This document shows, one piece after another, positions 6,857 through 14,779 of a stretch of 64,000 bases of DNA. The first letter of the stretch is position 1, and each line of letters begins with the position of its first letter. The position numbers were made by a program, and so were the translations under genes. The notes under the pieces were generated by a model. The model was not told where the DNA came from and ran no database searches. It worked only from the letters and a program-made list of their open reading frames with translations. The DNA is from Winogradskya consettensis (GTDB lineage: Bacteria; Actinomycetota; Actinomycetes; Mycobacteriales; Micromonosporaceae), in assembly GCF_018332715.1 (NCBI RefSeq), contig NZ_BOQP01000003.1, positions 186,001-250,000 on the forward strand, given 5' to 3'.

Positions 6857-8398
6857 GTAATCGGTCAGCGGCAGCCGGACGGTGAACTCCGTGCGCCCCG
6901 GCATGCTGCGTACCGCGACCGTGCCCCGATGCGCGGTCACCACGGCATGCACGATCGACAGGCCGAGACCCGTGCTGCCGGCGGCCCGCGAGCGGGAGCT
7001 GTCCCCGCGGGCGAACCGCTCGAAGATGTGCGGCTGCAGTTCGGCCGGGATGCCCGGGCCGTAGTCGGTCACCCGCATCACAGCCGCGTCCGCCTCAGCG
7101 CCGACACCGACGACCACGCTGGTGCCCTCGGGCGTGTGCGTACGCGCATTGGCCAGCAGATTCGCCAGCACCTGATGCAACCGCTGCCCGTCGCCGATCA
7201 CGCTCACCGGCTCGTCGGGCAGGTCCAGTTGCCAGTCGTGGCGCGGACCGGCGGCGTGCGCGTCACTCACCGCGTCCACCACCAGCATCGTCAGGTCGAC
7301 CGGTTCGTGCGCGAGCGGCCGGCCGGCGTCCAGGCGAGCCAGCAGCAGCAGATCCTCGACCAGCGCGGTCATCCGCTGCGCCTCCGACTCGACGCGGCGC
7401 AGCACGTGGCCGATCTCGTCGGGGACGGGCTGGCGGCTGCGGCGGCTCAGTTCGGCGTACCCGCGGATGGCTGCCAGGGGGGTGCGCAACTCGTGGCTGG
7501 CGTCCGCCACGAATTGGCGTACCTGCATCTCGCTGGCATGCCGCGCTTCCAGCGCGTTCCCCACATGATCAAGCATCCGGTTCAAGGCCGCACCGACCGC
7601 ACCCACCTCGGTACGCGGGTCGGTGTCCGCATACGGCACGCGCTGGGCCAGCTCGACCTCACCACGGTCGAGCTTGAGCTCCGAGACGCGGGTCGCGGTC
7701 GCCGCCACCCGGTTGAGCGGTTTGAGATTGCGCCGGATGATCACCGCCCCGGCCCACCCCGCCGCGATCAGCGTGATCAGCACCGCCCCACCCGTGACCA
7801 AAGCAATCGTGATCAACGTGTCGTTGGTGTCCTTGAGCGACAACGCGGCGATGATGACGCCGCCGTCGGGGCTCGGCCGGGAGACGACGCGATACTCACC
7901 GATGTCGCCGCCGAGATCGATATCGACCGGGTTGCTGTCGGGGGTGATCGTCGCCAGCTTCGTGATGGTGGCCGCCGGGAGGCTGGCGTATTTGTTGACA
8001 TATCGACCGGCTTCGTTCGGGGTGTACGCGACGATGCCGCCGGCGGTCTTGATGCCGTTCTGGTCGAGGCTGAGCAGGATCGAACTGACCTCAGCGCCCG
8101 GTGGGGGATCGGTCCCGAACTGGCCGCTACTGAACTGGCCGCCACCGTACTGACCGCTACCGTTCTGCCGGGGGAATCCCTGGTTGCCCTCACCGGGGAG
8201 GCCCTGCGCCCGGTTGGCGGTCTGCGTCAGCTTCGTGTCGAGCTGCGAGTAGAGGGTCTTGTGCAGGTAGAGCTCGGCGGTGCCGCCCACGACCAGGCCC
8301 AGCACGGTCAGCAACGCGATCATGACCGCGATCAACCGGGTGCGCAGCGACCAGCCCGCTGGGGAGCGCCAGCGGGCAGGGTGTGCGGCGATCGCCAT
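6803..8398 (-). CDS. Two-component sensor histidine kinase
   Basis: A 531-residue membrane kinase. Helix 1 (residues 20-40) and helix 2 (195-220) flank an extracytoplasmic sensor region containing a Gly/Gln/Ser-rich stretch (GSGQYGGGQFSSGQFG). HAMP, a HisKA domain with phospho-acceptor His302 in SHELRTPLAAIRGYAEL, and a HATPase domain (DYGPGIP, TGLGLSIVHAVV) follow. It autophosphorylates and passes phosphate to the response regulator encoded one base upstream (TGA-C-ATG). The extracellular Gly-rich segment resembles the one in the PMT-type enzyme, which carries the same upstream repeats. The last 18 residues lie in the overlap with the convergent small gene. Confidence 0.93.
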   Translation of the reverse strand: MAIAAHPARWRSPAGWSLRTRLIAVMIALLTVLGLVVGGTAELYLHKTLYSQLDTKLTQTANRAQGLPGEGNQGFPRQNGSGQYGGGQFSSGQFGTDPPPGAEVSSILLSLDQNGIKTAGGIVAYTPNEAGRYVNKYASLPAATITKLATITPDSNPVDIDLGGDIGEYRVVSRPSPDGGVIIAALSLKDTNDTLITIALVTGGAVLITLIAAGWAGAVIIRRNLKPLNRVAATATRVSELKLDRGEVELAQRVPYADTDPRTEVGAVGAALNRMLDHVGNALEARHASEMQVRQFVADASHELRTPLAAIRGYAELSRRSRQPVPDEIGHVLRRVESEAQRMTALVEDLLLLARLDAGRPLAHEPVDLTMLVVDAVSDAHAAGPRHDWQLDLPDEPVSVIGDGQRLHQVLANLLANARTHTPEGTSVVVGVGAEADAAVMRVTDYGPGIPAELQPHIFERFARGDSSRSRAAGSTGLGLSIVHAVVTAHRGTVAVRSMPGRTEFTVRLPLTDYLPAQPQSVHQYVPQVVQ

Positions 8399-8399
8399 G

Positions 8400-9131
8400 T
8401 CAGTCGGCCGGCTTCAGGACGTAACCCGCGCCGCGCATGGTGTGGATCATCGGCTGGCGGCCGGCGTCGATCTTCTTCCGCAGGTACGAGATGTAGAGCT
8501 CGACGACGTTCGCCTGGCCCCCGAAGTCGTAGTTCCACACCCGGTCGAGGATCTGGCTCTTGCTCAGCACCCGGCGCGGGTTGCGCATCAGGTAACGCAG
8601 CAGCTCGAACTCCGTGGCGGTCAGGGTCACGAGATCACTGCCGCGGCGCACCTCGTGGCTGTCCTCATCGAGGCTCAGGTCACCGACGATGAGCTGGGAA
8701 TCCGTACGCATGGGCGAGCGACCCATCCGCCGCATCAGCCCCCGCAGCCGGGCCACGACCTCTTCCAGGCTGAACGGCTTGGTCACATAGTCGTCGCCGC
8801 CCGCGGTGAGCCCGGTGATCCGGTCCTCGACCGAGTCCTTGGCGGTCAGGAACAGCACCGGCACGTCGGGGGCCTCCCCGCGCAGCCGGCGCAGCACCTC
8901 GAGGCCGTCGATGTCGGGCAGCATCATGTCGAGAACGACGGCGTCGGGGCGGAAGTCGCGCGCGGTCCGGACGGCGGTCTGGCCGTCGCCGGCGCTGCGC
9001 ACCTCCCAGCCCTCGTAGCGCAACGCCATCGAGAGCAGCTCCGCGAGCGTGGGCTCGTCGTCGACCACGAGGACCCGCACGGGGCCCCCGTCGGGCCGGC
9101 GGAGCTCGCTGCTGGTGTCTGCGTTCGCCAT
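8400..9131 (-). CDS. OmpR-family response regulator
   Basis: A 243-residue regulator with a receiver domain (VVDDEP near 24, phospho-acceptor Asp68 in VLDMMLPD, and TAKDSVEDR) and a C-terminal winged helix (ATEFELLRYLMRNPRRVLSKSQIL; VVELYISYLRKKID). ATG 9131 is preferred because AGGGG sits seven bases upstream; ATG 9137 is also in frame but too close to it. It is the first gene of an operon with the sensor kinase. Direct repeats at 9183 and 9194 lie 50-65 bp upstream and match those before two glycosyltransferase genes, implying autoregulation and a small surface-glycosylation regulon. The regulon is inferred. Confidence 0.93.
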   Translation of the reverse strand: MANADTSSELRRPDGGPVRVLVVDDEPTLAELLSMALRYEGWEVRSAGDGQTAVRTARDFRPDAVVLDMMLPDIDGLEVLRRLRGEAPDVPVLFLTAKDSVEDRITGLTAGGDDYVTKPFSLEEVVARLRGLMRRMGRSPMRTDSQLIVGDLSLDEDSHEVRRGSDLVTLTATEFELLRYLMRNPRRVLSKSQILDRVWNYDFGGQANVVELYISYLRKKIDAGRQPMIHTMRGAGYVLKPAD

Positions 9132-9180
9132 CGTCATGCCCCTACTGTTGCGGGCCACGCTTTGCGCCGCCTTTCCGCTT

Positions 9181-9199
9181 CCTGTGTAGCACCTGTGTG
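9181..9199. promoter_or_regulatory. CTGTG direct repeat upstream of the response regulator operon
   Basis: Two CCTGTGT units (TGTG at 9183 and 9194) are 11 bp apart in the 136-bp region between the response regulator and the divergent small membrane gene. CACAG half-sites in the opposite sense follow at 9207 and 9229, 22 bp apart. Confidence 0.55.
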
Positions 9200-9267
9200 T
9201 TCGGCCCACAGGAAGGACACGGATTTCGCACAGCGCAGTGATGGGCGGGCTGCGCACAGTTGCTGCC

Positions 9268-9582
9268 ATGACGGAGATGACGATTACCCGGACCGCGTAC
9301 CCCATGGCCTGGCAGGAGGCCCCGACCAAGCCGGACCCGACCGCCCCGGTGCGGGTGTCGCCGCGTTTCTACGAGGGTGGCACGACCCCGAAGCGCAAGC
9401 TCCGGACGGCCGGAATCGCGGTGGCCGCCGTGTTCGCCGTGGCGGCGGTCTTCGGCCCCGGCCCGAACCTGGTCACCCGGCTGGGCATCGGCGACCAGGC
9501 CTTCGCCACCGTGAGCGCCGCCGACACGATCGTGAGCAGCGACATCCTGGCCGACGTCCCCGCCGCGGGGCGCAATGCCTGA
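9268..9582 (+). CDS. Small single-pass membrane protein, unknown function
   Basis: A 104-residue protein with a 50-residue hydrophilic N-terminus, one membrane helix (TAGIAVAAVFAVAAVF, about residues 50-65) and an exported tail of about 40 residues ending in Ala/Gly. Not a recognised family. ATG 9268 is the chosen start. It diverges from the response regulator operon and shares its promoter region with the CTGTG/CACAG repeats, so it may respond to that system. Its stop codon lies inside a 24-bp sequence repeated 40 bp downstream. Confidence 0.6.
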   Translation: MTEMTITRTAYPMAWQEAPTKPDPTAPVRVSPRFYEGGTTPKRKLRTAGIAVAAVFAVAAVFGPGPNLVTRLGIGDQAFATVSAADTIVSSDILADVPAAGRNA

Positions 9583-9634
9583 TCTTTCGGACCGCGGGCC
9601 CGCCGCAGGTCGCAATTCCTGACCTTTCGGGCCG
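9571..9634. repeat. 24-bp direct repeat spanning a stop codon
   Basis: Positions 9571-9594 and 9611-9634 match at about 20 of 24 bases and are exactly 40 bp apart. The first copy contains the TGA of the small membrane protein gene; the second lies in the gap before the next gene. Confidence 0.75.
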
Positions 9635-9670
9635 ATACTGCACCGGGCTCACAGGCCCTACCGTCAGCCG

Positions 9671-10543
9671 GTGCACAGACGCAGGATCCTGCTGACCGGT
9701 CTCGCCGTCTCCGGCGCCGAGCTGATCGTCTCGATCTTCTACCCGGTGCCGATCTATGCGACCTGCGGCGGCGCTGCCGTAGCCCTGCTCATCGTGGGCA
9801 TGGTTCTGGCCTGGCGCCGCAACCGGCATCCCCCGGCCGCACTCCTGCTCGTCGGTCAGAGTTTCCGCACTCCGCGCCACCTCAACGGCGTCTTCATGGG
9901 GCTGTCCTGCCTCCAGCTGGCCACTTTCTCGCTCGCCGCCACCCGCGAAGGCTGGCAGGCGTTGCTGGGCGTGGCACTGTTCGGCGGAATGGTCGCCGTC
10001 ATGTGGCGGTCGCTGTGGCGCGGCCACGGCCTGATCCTGCGCCCGAGCGGAATCGAAGCCGCCAAGTCAGCCGGCACCCTGACCATCCCGTGGGAGGCCC
10101 TGGCAGCGGAGCAGCCCGGCCGAGGCCCGGTCTGGCACGAGATCAAACTCGCCTACGCCCACCCCGAGCTGGTCACCATGACCGGCTGGACCCCGGCCCG
10201 CGGCGAGATCGTCTTCGAGGGTGTCGACCCCGACTTCATGATCAAAACCATCGCAGCGTACGCAGCGGAACCCGATCGCCGTGCAGCGATCGGCACCCCG
10301 GCCGAACTGGAACGACTGCGTGAGGGCCTGCCCCCGATCCTGCGCGGCATCGCGGAGATCGTCGAACCCGCGCCCGCCCGGGTCACCGTGCGCCGCATCG
10401 TCCTGGCCCTCGCCTGCTTCGTGGTCGCCGCCTTCGCGTCGGGCTGGCTGAGGTGGCTGTCCATGCCGTTGTTGATGCTCGCGGCCAGCCAGTCCTACTA
10501 CGCGTTCAAAGGCTGGCGGGCAGCAGCACTGGCAGCGCGCTGA
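9671..10543 (+). CDS. Membrane protein with cytosolic middle domain, unknown function
   Basis: A 290-residue protein starting at GTG 9671. It has two helix pairs: residues 5-45 and 75-115 at the N-terminus, and a hydrophobic C-terminus (RIVLALACFVVAAFASG and the following helix). Between them lies a soluble beta-rich region of about 120 residues (LILRPSGIEAAKSAGTLTIPWEAL) resembling the PH-like membrane domains found in bacterial proteins of this topology. That resemblance is by eye only. The C-terminus overlaps the convergent P450 gene by 38 bp. A close match to its last codons recurs at 13132-13160. Confidence 0.72.
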   Translation: MHRRRILLTGLAVSGAELIVSIFYPVPIYATCGGAAVALLIVGMVLAWRRNRHPPAALLLVGQSFRTPRHLNGVFMGLSCLQLATFSLAATREGWQALLGVALFGGMVAVMWRSLWRGHGLILRPSGIEAAKSAGTLTIPWEALAAEQPGRGPVWHEIKLAYAHPELVTMTGWTPARGEIVFEGVDPDFMIKTIAAYAAEPDRRAAIGTPAELERLREGLPPILRGIAEIVEPAPARVTVRRIVLALACFVVAAFASGWLRWLSMPLLMLAASQSYYAFKGWRAAALAAR

Positions 10544-11681
10544 CCCGCCAGGCTCCCGGATCGGGCACGCGCCGGACGGTGTCGTCCGCCGGCCTCAGCC
10601 CCGGGAAACGGCGCAGGAGCGAGCTGAGGGCCACCTCGATCTGCACCCGGGCGAAGGCGGCGCCGAGGCAGAAGTGCGGGCCGTGGGCGTACGCGAGATG
10701 TCCCGGGCGGCCCGGCTCCCGGCGAAGATCGAGCCGGCCGGCGTCGCTGAAGGCGCGGGGATCCCGGTTGGCGCTGGCCAGGCACGCCGACACGGCGTCA
10801 CCTTCGCTGATCCGCACGCCGCCGATCTCGACATCCTCCTGAGCGAACCGCGGCAGGCTGAGCAGCTGTGGCCCGCACCACCGGGTCAGCTCCTCGACCG
10901 CGCCGGGCAGCAGGCTCTCGTCAGCGAGCAGCGCCGCCAGCTGATCGGGGTGGCGCAGCAGGGTGTCGACCGCGTTGATGATCAGGCCGGCCGGGGTCTG
11001 ACCGGCCAGGATGAGGTTCCAGACCAGCGTCACCAGCTCGACGTCGCTGAGGTTCTCCTGCCCGATCAGCTGGGATAGCAGGTCCTCGCCCGGCTCCTGG
11101 GCCCGATGCGCGACGGCGGCCGCCGCGTCGTCCATGATCGCGGGAACGGCGGCCATGAAGTCGGCGCCGTGCCCGGTGGCGATCGCGACGCCGTAGCGGC
11201 GCCAGGACTCCCGGTCGGCGAGGGGGATGGCGAGCAGTTCGCAGATCACGTCGACGGGCAGCGGCTGGGCGAAGAGTGGGACCAGGTCGACGGGCGCACC
11301 GGTGCCGGCGGGGATGTCGTCGAGCGATGCTTCCACCATCTGAGTGATGCGCGGCCGGAACTCCTCCGCCCGGCGGGCGCTGAACGCCGGTGAGACGAGC
11401 CTGCGCACCCGGGCGTGCTCATCGCCGTTCGTCTGGTGCATGGTCCGCAGGTATTTCTGGCAGTGCTCGGGCACCTGGGGCCGCAGGTAGGTGTCCTCGC
11501 TCAGCTCGAACCTGCTGTCGCTGAGCATCGCTTTCGCCTCGGCGTGCCTGGTCACGACCCACATCGAGCCGAAGCCCGGCGTGCTCATCCGGGCGACCGG
11601 TCCCTGCTCCCGCGCGCGCTCGTAGGCCGCCACCGGGTCGTTGAGGACGGCCGGGTCGGACAGCTGAATCTCGGGGATCAT
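10506..11681 (-). CDS. Cytochrome P450
   Basis: A 391-residue soluble bacterial P450. The heme-binding motif is HGPHFCLGAAFAR with Cys338; the ExxR of the K helix is Glu264-Arg267; HARVRRL near residue 89 is the usual C-helix motif. The oxygen-binding I-helix reads LAGQTPAGL, where most relatives have AGxxTT or AGHET, so the threonine position is slightly unusual. It would hydroxylate or epoxidise a small molecule using ferredoxin electrons; no ferredoxin gene is adjacent. GGAGG precedes the start by four bases. It diverges from a TetR-type regulator and has the regulator's likely operator 20-40 bp upstream. Substrate unknown. Confidence 0.93.
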   Translation of the reverse strand: MIPEIQLSDPAVLNDPVAAYERAREQGPVARMSTPGFGSMWVVTRHAEAKAMLSDSRFELSEDTYLRPQVPEHCQKYLRTMHQTNGDEHARVRRLVSPAFSARRAEEFRPRITQMVEASLDDIPAGTGAPVDLVPLFAQPLPVDVICELLAIPLADRESWRRYGVAIATGHGADFMAAVPAIMDDAAAAVAHRAQEPGEDLLSQLIGQENLSDVELVTLVWNLILAGQTPAGLIINAVDTLLRHPDQLAALLADESLLPGAVEELTRWCGPQLLSLPRFAQEDVEIGGVRISEGDAVSACLASANRDPRAFSDAGRLDLRREPGRPGHLAYAHGPHFCLGAAFARVQIEVALSSLLRRFPGLRPADDTVRRVPDPGAWRVSALPVLLPASL

Positions 11682-11701
11682 GGTGCCTCCACATGTTTAC
11701 G

Positions 11702-11722
11702 TCAGATGTTCATATCATCTGA
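11702..11722. promoter_or_regulatory. TetR operator between P450 and regulator genes
   Basis: TCAGATG (11702-11708) and CATCTGA (11716-11722) form a perfect dyad with a 7-base spacer. The dyad overlaps a TTCATA box (11709-11714) that stands 18 bp from a TATCGT box (11733-11738) serving the regulator gene. It also lies 21 bp from the P450 start, so one site could repress both directions. Confidence 0.65.
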
Positions 11723-11777
11723 GTGGTGACGGTATCGTGGGTTCGACGCGACGGCAACGACGAGATGGCGGCGGCAC

Positions 11778-12866
11778 ATGGTCCGGCTCACCAGAGCGCA
11801 GATGCAGGGACACAACCGCGCGAAAGTGCTGGCTGCCGCCCGCGCCGAGTTCACCGGGCGCGGCTACCGGGAAACGAAGATCGACCAGATCGCCGAGCGT
11901 GCCGAGCTCACGCGGGGCGCGGTCTACTCCAATTTCCCCGGCAAGCGTGCCCTCTACTTCGCGGTGCTCGCGGAGGTCGCCCAGGAGCAGGGCGAGCCGG
12001 AATTCCGGCCCACCGCCAGGAGCGCGGCGGACGCCCTCGCCGATTTCGCGCGCGCCTGGCTGGCCCGGCTGCCCCTGGCCGACGACGACCGGCACAGCAC
12101 CGCCCGCCTGGCCCGCGACCTACTCCCCGAGATCCTTGCCGACGAGCGCACCCGCCTGCCGTTCGCCGGGCTCACCGATCTCAGCGCGGTTCTGCTGGGC
12201 CTCTGCCTGGAGCGGACCGGCGCGCTGGAAGGCTTCGGCCCACGCCCCCGGATGGTCAAGGCCGCCGGGGTCGCGCTGACCACCCTGCACGGCGCGACCC
12301 AGCTCGCCGCCGCGGCCCCCGGCTTCGGCGAACCGTTCGCGCTGGTCGCCGCATGCGCCCGCCTGGCCGACCTGGAGATCGAAGACGCCTGGCCACCCGC
12401 CCACCTGCCCTACGTGGCCCCGGCCCGCCCGATCGACCAGCCCTGGACCCCGCCCCCCGCCACGGACGCCCTCCGCGACGAGCCCGCGGCGCTGCAGGAG
12501 GACGGTGTGGTCGCCGTGCTGGGCCTGCACCGGCTACCGGCGATCGAGGAAGCCCTGCGCGCGGCCTCCCCGGCCGACGCGGTCACGGTGGCACTGGTGA
12601 CCAGCGACCCTCAAGAGCTGGGACCACTCGCCCGCCTGCTCCTCACCGACCTGCGATCGTTCCTCCGGACCGCGGTCCCGGCCGCGAGCTGGCCCCGCCT
12701 CCGCATCGTCCACGACGAAGGCGGCAAGCTCGCCGCGGCAGCGGGCGTCCCGGCAATCAGCGACGGCACCGAAAGCGCCGTCCGCCTCGCCGCCGGCCGC
12801 CTCATCGCCCGCGCCGACGGCTACGGCGCCTGCCACGCCGCCGCCTCCTGGCCCCGCCAGGGCTGA
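11778..12866 (+). CDS. TetR-family regulator with extra C-terminal thioredoxin-fold-like domain
   Basis: A 362-residue protein, far longer than the usual 190-220. Residues 1-60 are a TetR helix-turn-helix (DQIAERAELTRGAVYSNFPGKRALY), followed by a ligand domain to about residue 215. After a proline-rich linker, residues 235-355 form a separate alpha/beta region whose end (GGKLAAAAGVPAI) resembles the close of a peroxiredoxin/thioredoxin fold. No catalytic Cys pair is visible there, so it would be a sensing rather than a redox-active module. It diverges from the P450 gene with a shared dyad. The TetR part is firm; the second domain's fold is my inference. Its stop lies within an 8-bp triple repeat. 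Confidence 0.8.
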   Translation: MVRLTRAQMQGHNRAKVLAAARAEFTGRGYRETKIDQIAERAELTRGAVYSNFPGKRALYFAVLAEVAQEQGEPEFRPTARSAADALADFARAWLARLPLADDDRHSTARLARDLLPEILADERTRLPFAGLTDLSAVLLGLCLERTGALEGFGPRPRMVKAAGVALTTLHGATQLAAAAPGFGEPFALVAACARLADLEIEDAWPPAHLPYVAPARPIDQPWTPPPATDALRDEPAALQEDGVVAVLGLHRLPAIEEALRAASPADAVTVALVTSDPQELGPLARLLLTDLRSFLRTAVPAASWPRLRIVHDEGGKLAAAAGVPAISDGTESAVRLAAGRLIARADGYGACHAAASWPRQG

Positions 12867-12884
12867 GCGGCTGAGCGGCTGAGC
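12861..12884. repeat. 8-bp tandem repeat across the TetR stop codon
   Basis: GGCTGAGC is repeated three times head to tail. The first unit contains the TGA that ends the TetR-fusion gene. Confidence 0.85.
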
Positions 12885-12893
12885 GGCGGGCCG

Positions 12894-13125
12894 GGCAGGG
12901 CCGAGCCGCAGGTCCCGCTGGGCCGACCTGCCCAACGCCGGGGCATCGGCGTCACCAACCTTTTCGACCTTCCCGCGGTCACCATGCTGGACCGGAGTCG
13001 CCTGCTGCAGCGAGCGTTGGATGCCTGCGCTGCCAACGCTGCCACTCCACGTGCCTCTCGCCGACGCTGCGACGGCGCTGGGGCAGCGCACCGCGATCGG
13101 CAAGGCCGTCCTCGCCGTCGGCTGA
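12894..13125 (+). pseudogene. Remnant of a zinc-type/quinone oxidoreductase gene
   Basis: Two frames together read like the C-terminal third of an NADPH-dependent medium-chain oxidoreductase. One frame gives AEPQVPLG, RRGIGVTNLFDLPAV and LLQRALDA. The adjoining frame continues ALPTLPLHVPLADAA and TAIGKAVLAVG before TGA at 13123-13125. The order and wording match the family's end (ARGI-V-F, then PL-DAA-A, then GK-VL-V). A frame change near 13021 and the missing N-terminal two thirds make it a decayed fragment. It fills the otherwise empty gap between the TetR-fusion gene and the convergent membrane protein gene. Confidence 0.55.
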
Positions 13126-13130
13126 CCCCG

Positions 13131-13916
13131 TTACGCATTCAAGGGCTTGCGGGCAGCGAGATAGGGCGCCCCGGGCCGGAACGCCCTGCGCAGTGCGACC
13201 GCGCTGACGACGATCGCGAGCAGGCCGCTGACGAGGTCTCCCAGCGTGTAGTACTGGACGTTGAGCGTTATGCCCTGAATCCCCTCCAGGACGAGGGCCA
13301 CGCCGGTCAGGCCGAACGGGACCGCGAAAACCAGGCCGGCGGCGCTGCGCTTCGGCGTCCAGAGCGGAGCCCCGAGCGCGGTGGAGCGCCGCAGGATCAG
13401 CAGTGCGATGACGAGCACCACACCGATGCCGCCGATGAACAGGTGGGGAAGGTAGCTGGTTGGGAAGTCGTTCTGTTGATACAGCCGCACGCAGTCGACC
13501 TCGCCCGGCGGAAGCCACGGCCGCGAACACATCGGGTGGCCGCCGAACCGGTCCGTTGCGATCAGCAGCCGGGTCCACGGCCAGCTCAGCAGCCAGGTCA
13601 GTGCGCCGCTCAGCCCGTACCAGGCCAGGGCCGTGCCGGTGAGCGCCCAGGCCCCGATCGTCAGCCGGCGCAGCGACAGCCGCACGGTCCCGCTGCTGCC
13701 CGGCACGCGGCGGGCGATGGTGGTCGCCGCGCCGAACCGGGCGACAGCCTGACGCTCGGCGGCCTCGGCGTCCAGCCCGCGGGCCCGGCCCTCGGCGGCT
13801 GCCTCGCTCAGATGCTCCTCGGTCTCGATCAGCAGTCGCCGTCCGTCCGTGCCGGTGCCGGCCAGCAGGTCGAACATCTCGTCGAGATACCGGTCGACGG
13901 GCCCGTCGGGGGTCAT
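13131..13916 (-). CDS. HAAS-type membrane protein partnered with PadR
   Basis: A 261-residue protein. The first 80 residues form an amphipathic helical domain (VDRYLDEMFDLLAG, then LIETEEHLSEAAAEGRARGLDAEAAERQAVARFG) typical of the HAAS / permease-prefix signalling domain. About four membrane helices follow. Such proteins are co-encoded with PadR regulators and are thought to bind or modulate them at the membrane. The ATG overlaps the PadR stop (ATGA), indicating translational coupling. The substrate or signal is unknown. Confidence 0.8.
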   Translation of the reverse strand: MTPDGPVDRYLDEMFDLLAGTGTDGRRLLIETEEHLSEAAAEGRARGLDAEAAERQAVARFGAATTIARRVPGSSGTVRLSLRRLTIGAWALTGTALAWYGLSGALTWLLSWPWTRLLIATDRFGGHPMCSRPWLPPGEVDCVRLYQQNDFPTSYLPHLFIGGIGVVLVIALLILRRSTALGAPLWTPKRSAAGLVFAVPFGLTGVALVLEGIQGITLNVQYYTLGDLVSGLLAIVVSAVALRRAFRPGAPYLAARKPLNA

Positions 13917-14230
13917 GCGAGGCCCCCGATGACGGCCTGGACGCCGACTACGAAGCCGCGCCACTCCTGCTTCTTGGCTGCCCGGGCGCGACGGCCGTCG
14001 TCGGTCAGCTCGTAGACCCGCCGCCGGCGCGCTGCGGTCTCGTCCCAGCGGCTGGCGACCAGACCCGCGCGCTCCAGGCGCTGCAGCGCGGGATAGACCG
14101 TCCCCTCCGGCAGATCGAAGGCGCCGCCTGAGCTGTCGCGCAGCGCGGTGATCACGGCGTAACCGTGCACCGGGCCGGCGTTGTCCAGGACCGACAGCAA
14201 GAGCAAGTCGAGATGACCGCGAATCTCCAT
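13913..14230 (-). CDS. PadR-family transcriptional regulator
   Basis: A 105-residue PadR winged-helix protein (HLDLLLLSVLDNAGPVHGYAV; EGTVYPALQRLERAGLV; RRRVYELTDDGRRA). Members repress their own operon until an inducer or membrane partner relieves them. The start is probably leaderless: TAGGTT stands eight bases before the ATG, and the ATG itself overlaps the dyad at 14230-14248. It is the first gene of a two-gene operon with the HAAS-type membrane protein. Confidence 0.9.
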   Translation of the reverse strand: MEIRGHLDLLLLSVLDNAGPVHGYAVITALRDSSGGAFDLPEGTVYPALQRLERAGLVASRWDETAARRRRVYELTDDGRRARAAKKQEWRGFVVGVQAVIGGLA

Positions 14231-14261
14231 GCCTAGAGAACCTAGGCATAGCCAACCTAGG
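14230..14261. promoter_or_regulatory. PadR operator dyad
   Basis: TGCCTAG (14230-14236) and CTAGGCA (14242-14248) form a perfect dyad with a 5-base spacer, and a second CCTAGG palindrome lies at 14256-14261. Both overlap the leaderless promoter of the PadR gene, which suits autorepression. Confidence 0.6.
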
Positions 14262-14274
14262 TGTCAACGACGGT

Positions 14275-14754
14275 TCAGCTCCAGTCGCCGTCCGGGACGA
14301 AGGAGTCCGCGCCGGACGTCGCGTGGATCGTGTTGAAGGCGACCAGCCCGAAGCCGATGAAGAGCAGGCCGAAAATGATCATCACGATGGTGCCGGCGAT
14401 GCGGTTGCCGGGTGTTGAGGCGTGGTCGGGGTCGGCGGGGTCGTAGATGATGCCGATCGGCTTGTCGGTGAGGTGCGAGGTGTTGCTGGGGCTGGAGTTC
14501 AGGGCGGTCTTGATCTCGCGGCCGTCGGTCGTGCGGAAGGTCACCACCGGGTAGTAGGTGATCTGGCCGTCGCTGTTCGAGTGTTCCTGGTTGTCGACGA
14601 CCGTGGCGGTGACGTGGGTGCCGATCTCGGCCAGGCGGCGGGCGCGGAACCAGCTGCGGATACCGAAGAAGATCATCGCTGCGCCCGCGAGCACGGGGAG
14701 GACGACCAGCATCACGGTGCCGAAGATCGATAGCCAGTCGTAGTCGTCGTTCAT
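14275..14754 (-). CDS. DUF3592 membrane protein
   Basis: A 159-residue protein with two membrane helices (about residues 10-30 and 120-145) around an exported beta-rich domain (THVTATVVDNQE; YYPVVTFRTTDGREI; IGIIYDPADPDHA). That order is the DUF3592 pattern; its function is not known. ATG 14754 is used; an in-frame TTG at 14763 is an alternative. It lies between the PadR operon and a large exported glycosidase-like gene on the same strand, with no clear operon link. Confidence 0.75.
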   Translation of the reverse strand: MNDDYDWLSIFGTVMLVVLPVLAGAAMIFFGIRSWFRARRLAEIGTHVTATVVDNQEHSNSDGQITYYPVVTFRTTDGREIKTALNSSPSNTSHLTDKPIGIIYDPADPDHASTPGNRIAGTIVMIIFGLLFIGFGLVAFNTIHATSGADSFVPDGDWS

Positions 14755-14779
14755 GATCCGCAAGGTAACGGAGACGCGC

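Noticed and set aside
10506..12866. Secondary-metabolite cluster around the P450
   Set aside because: No PKS, NRPS, RiPP or terpene genes accompany the P450 and regulator.
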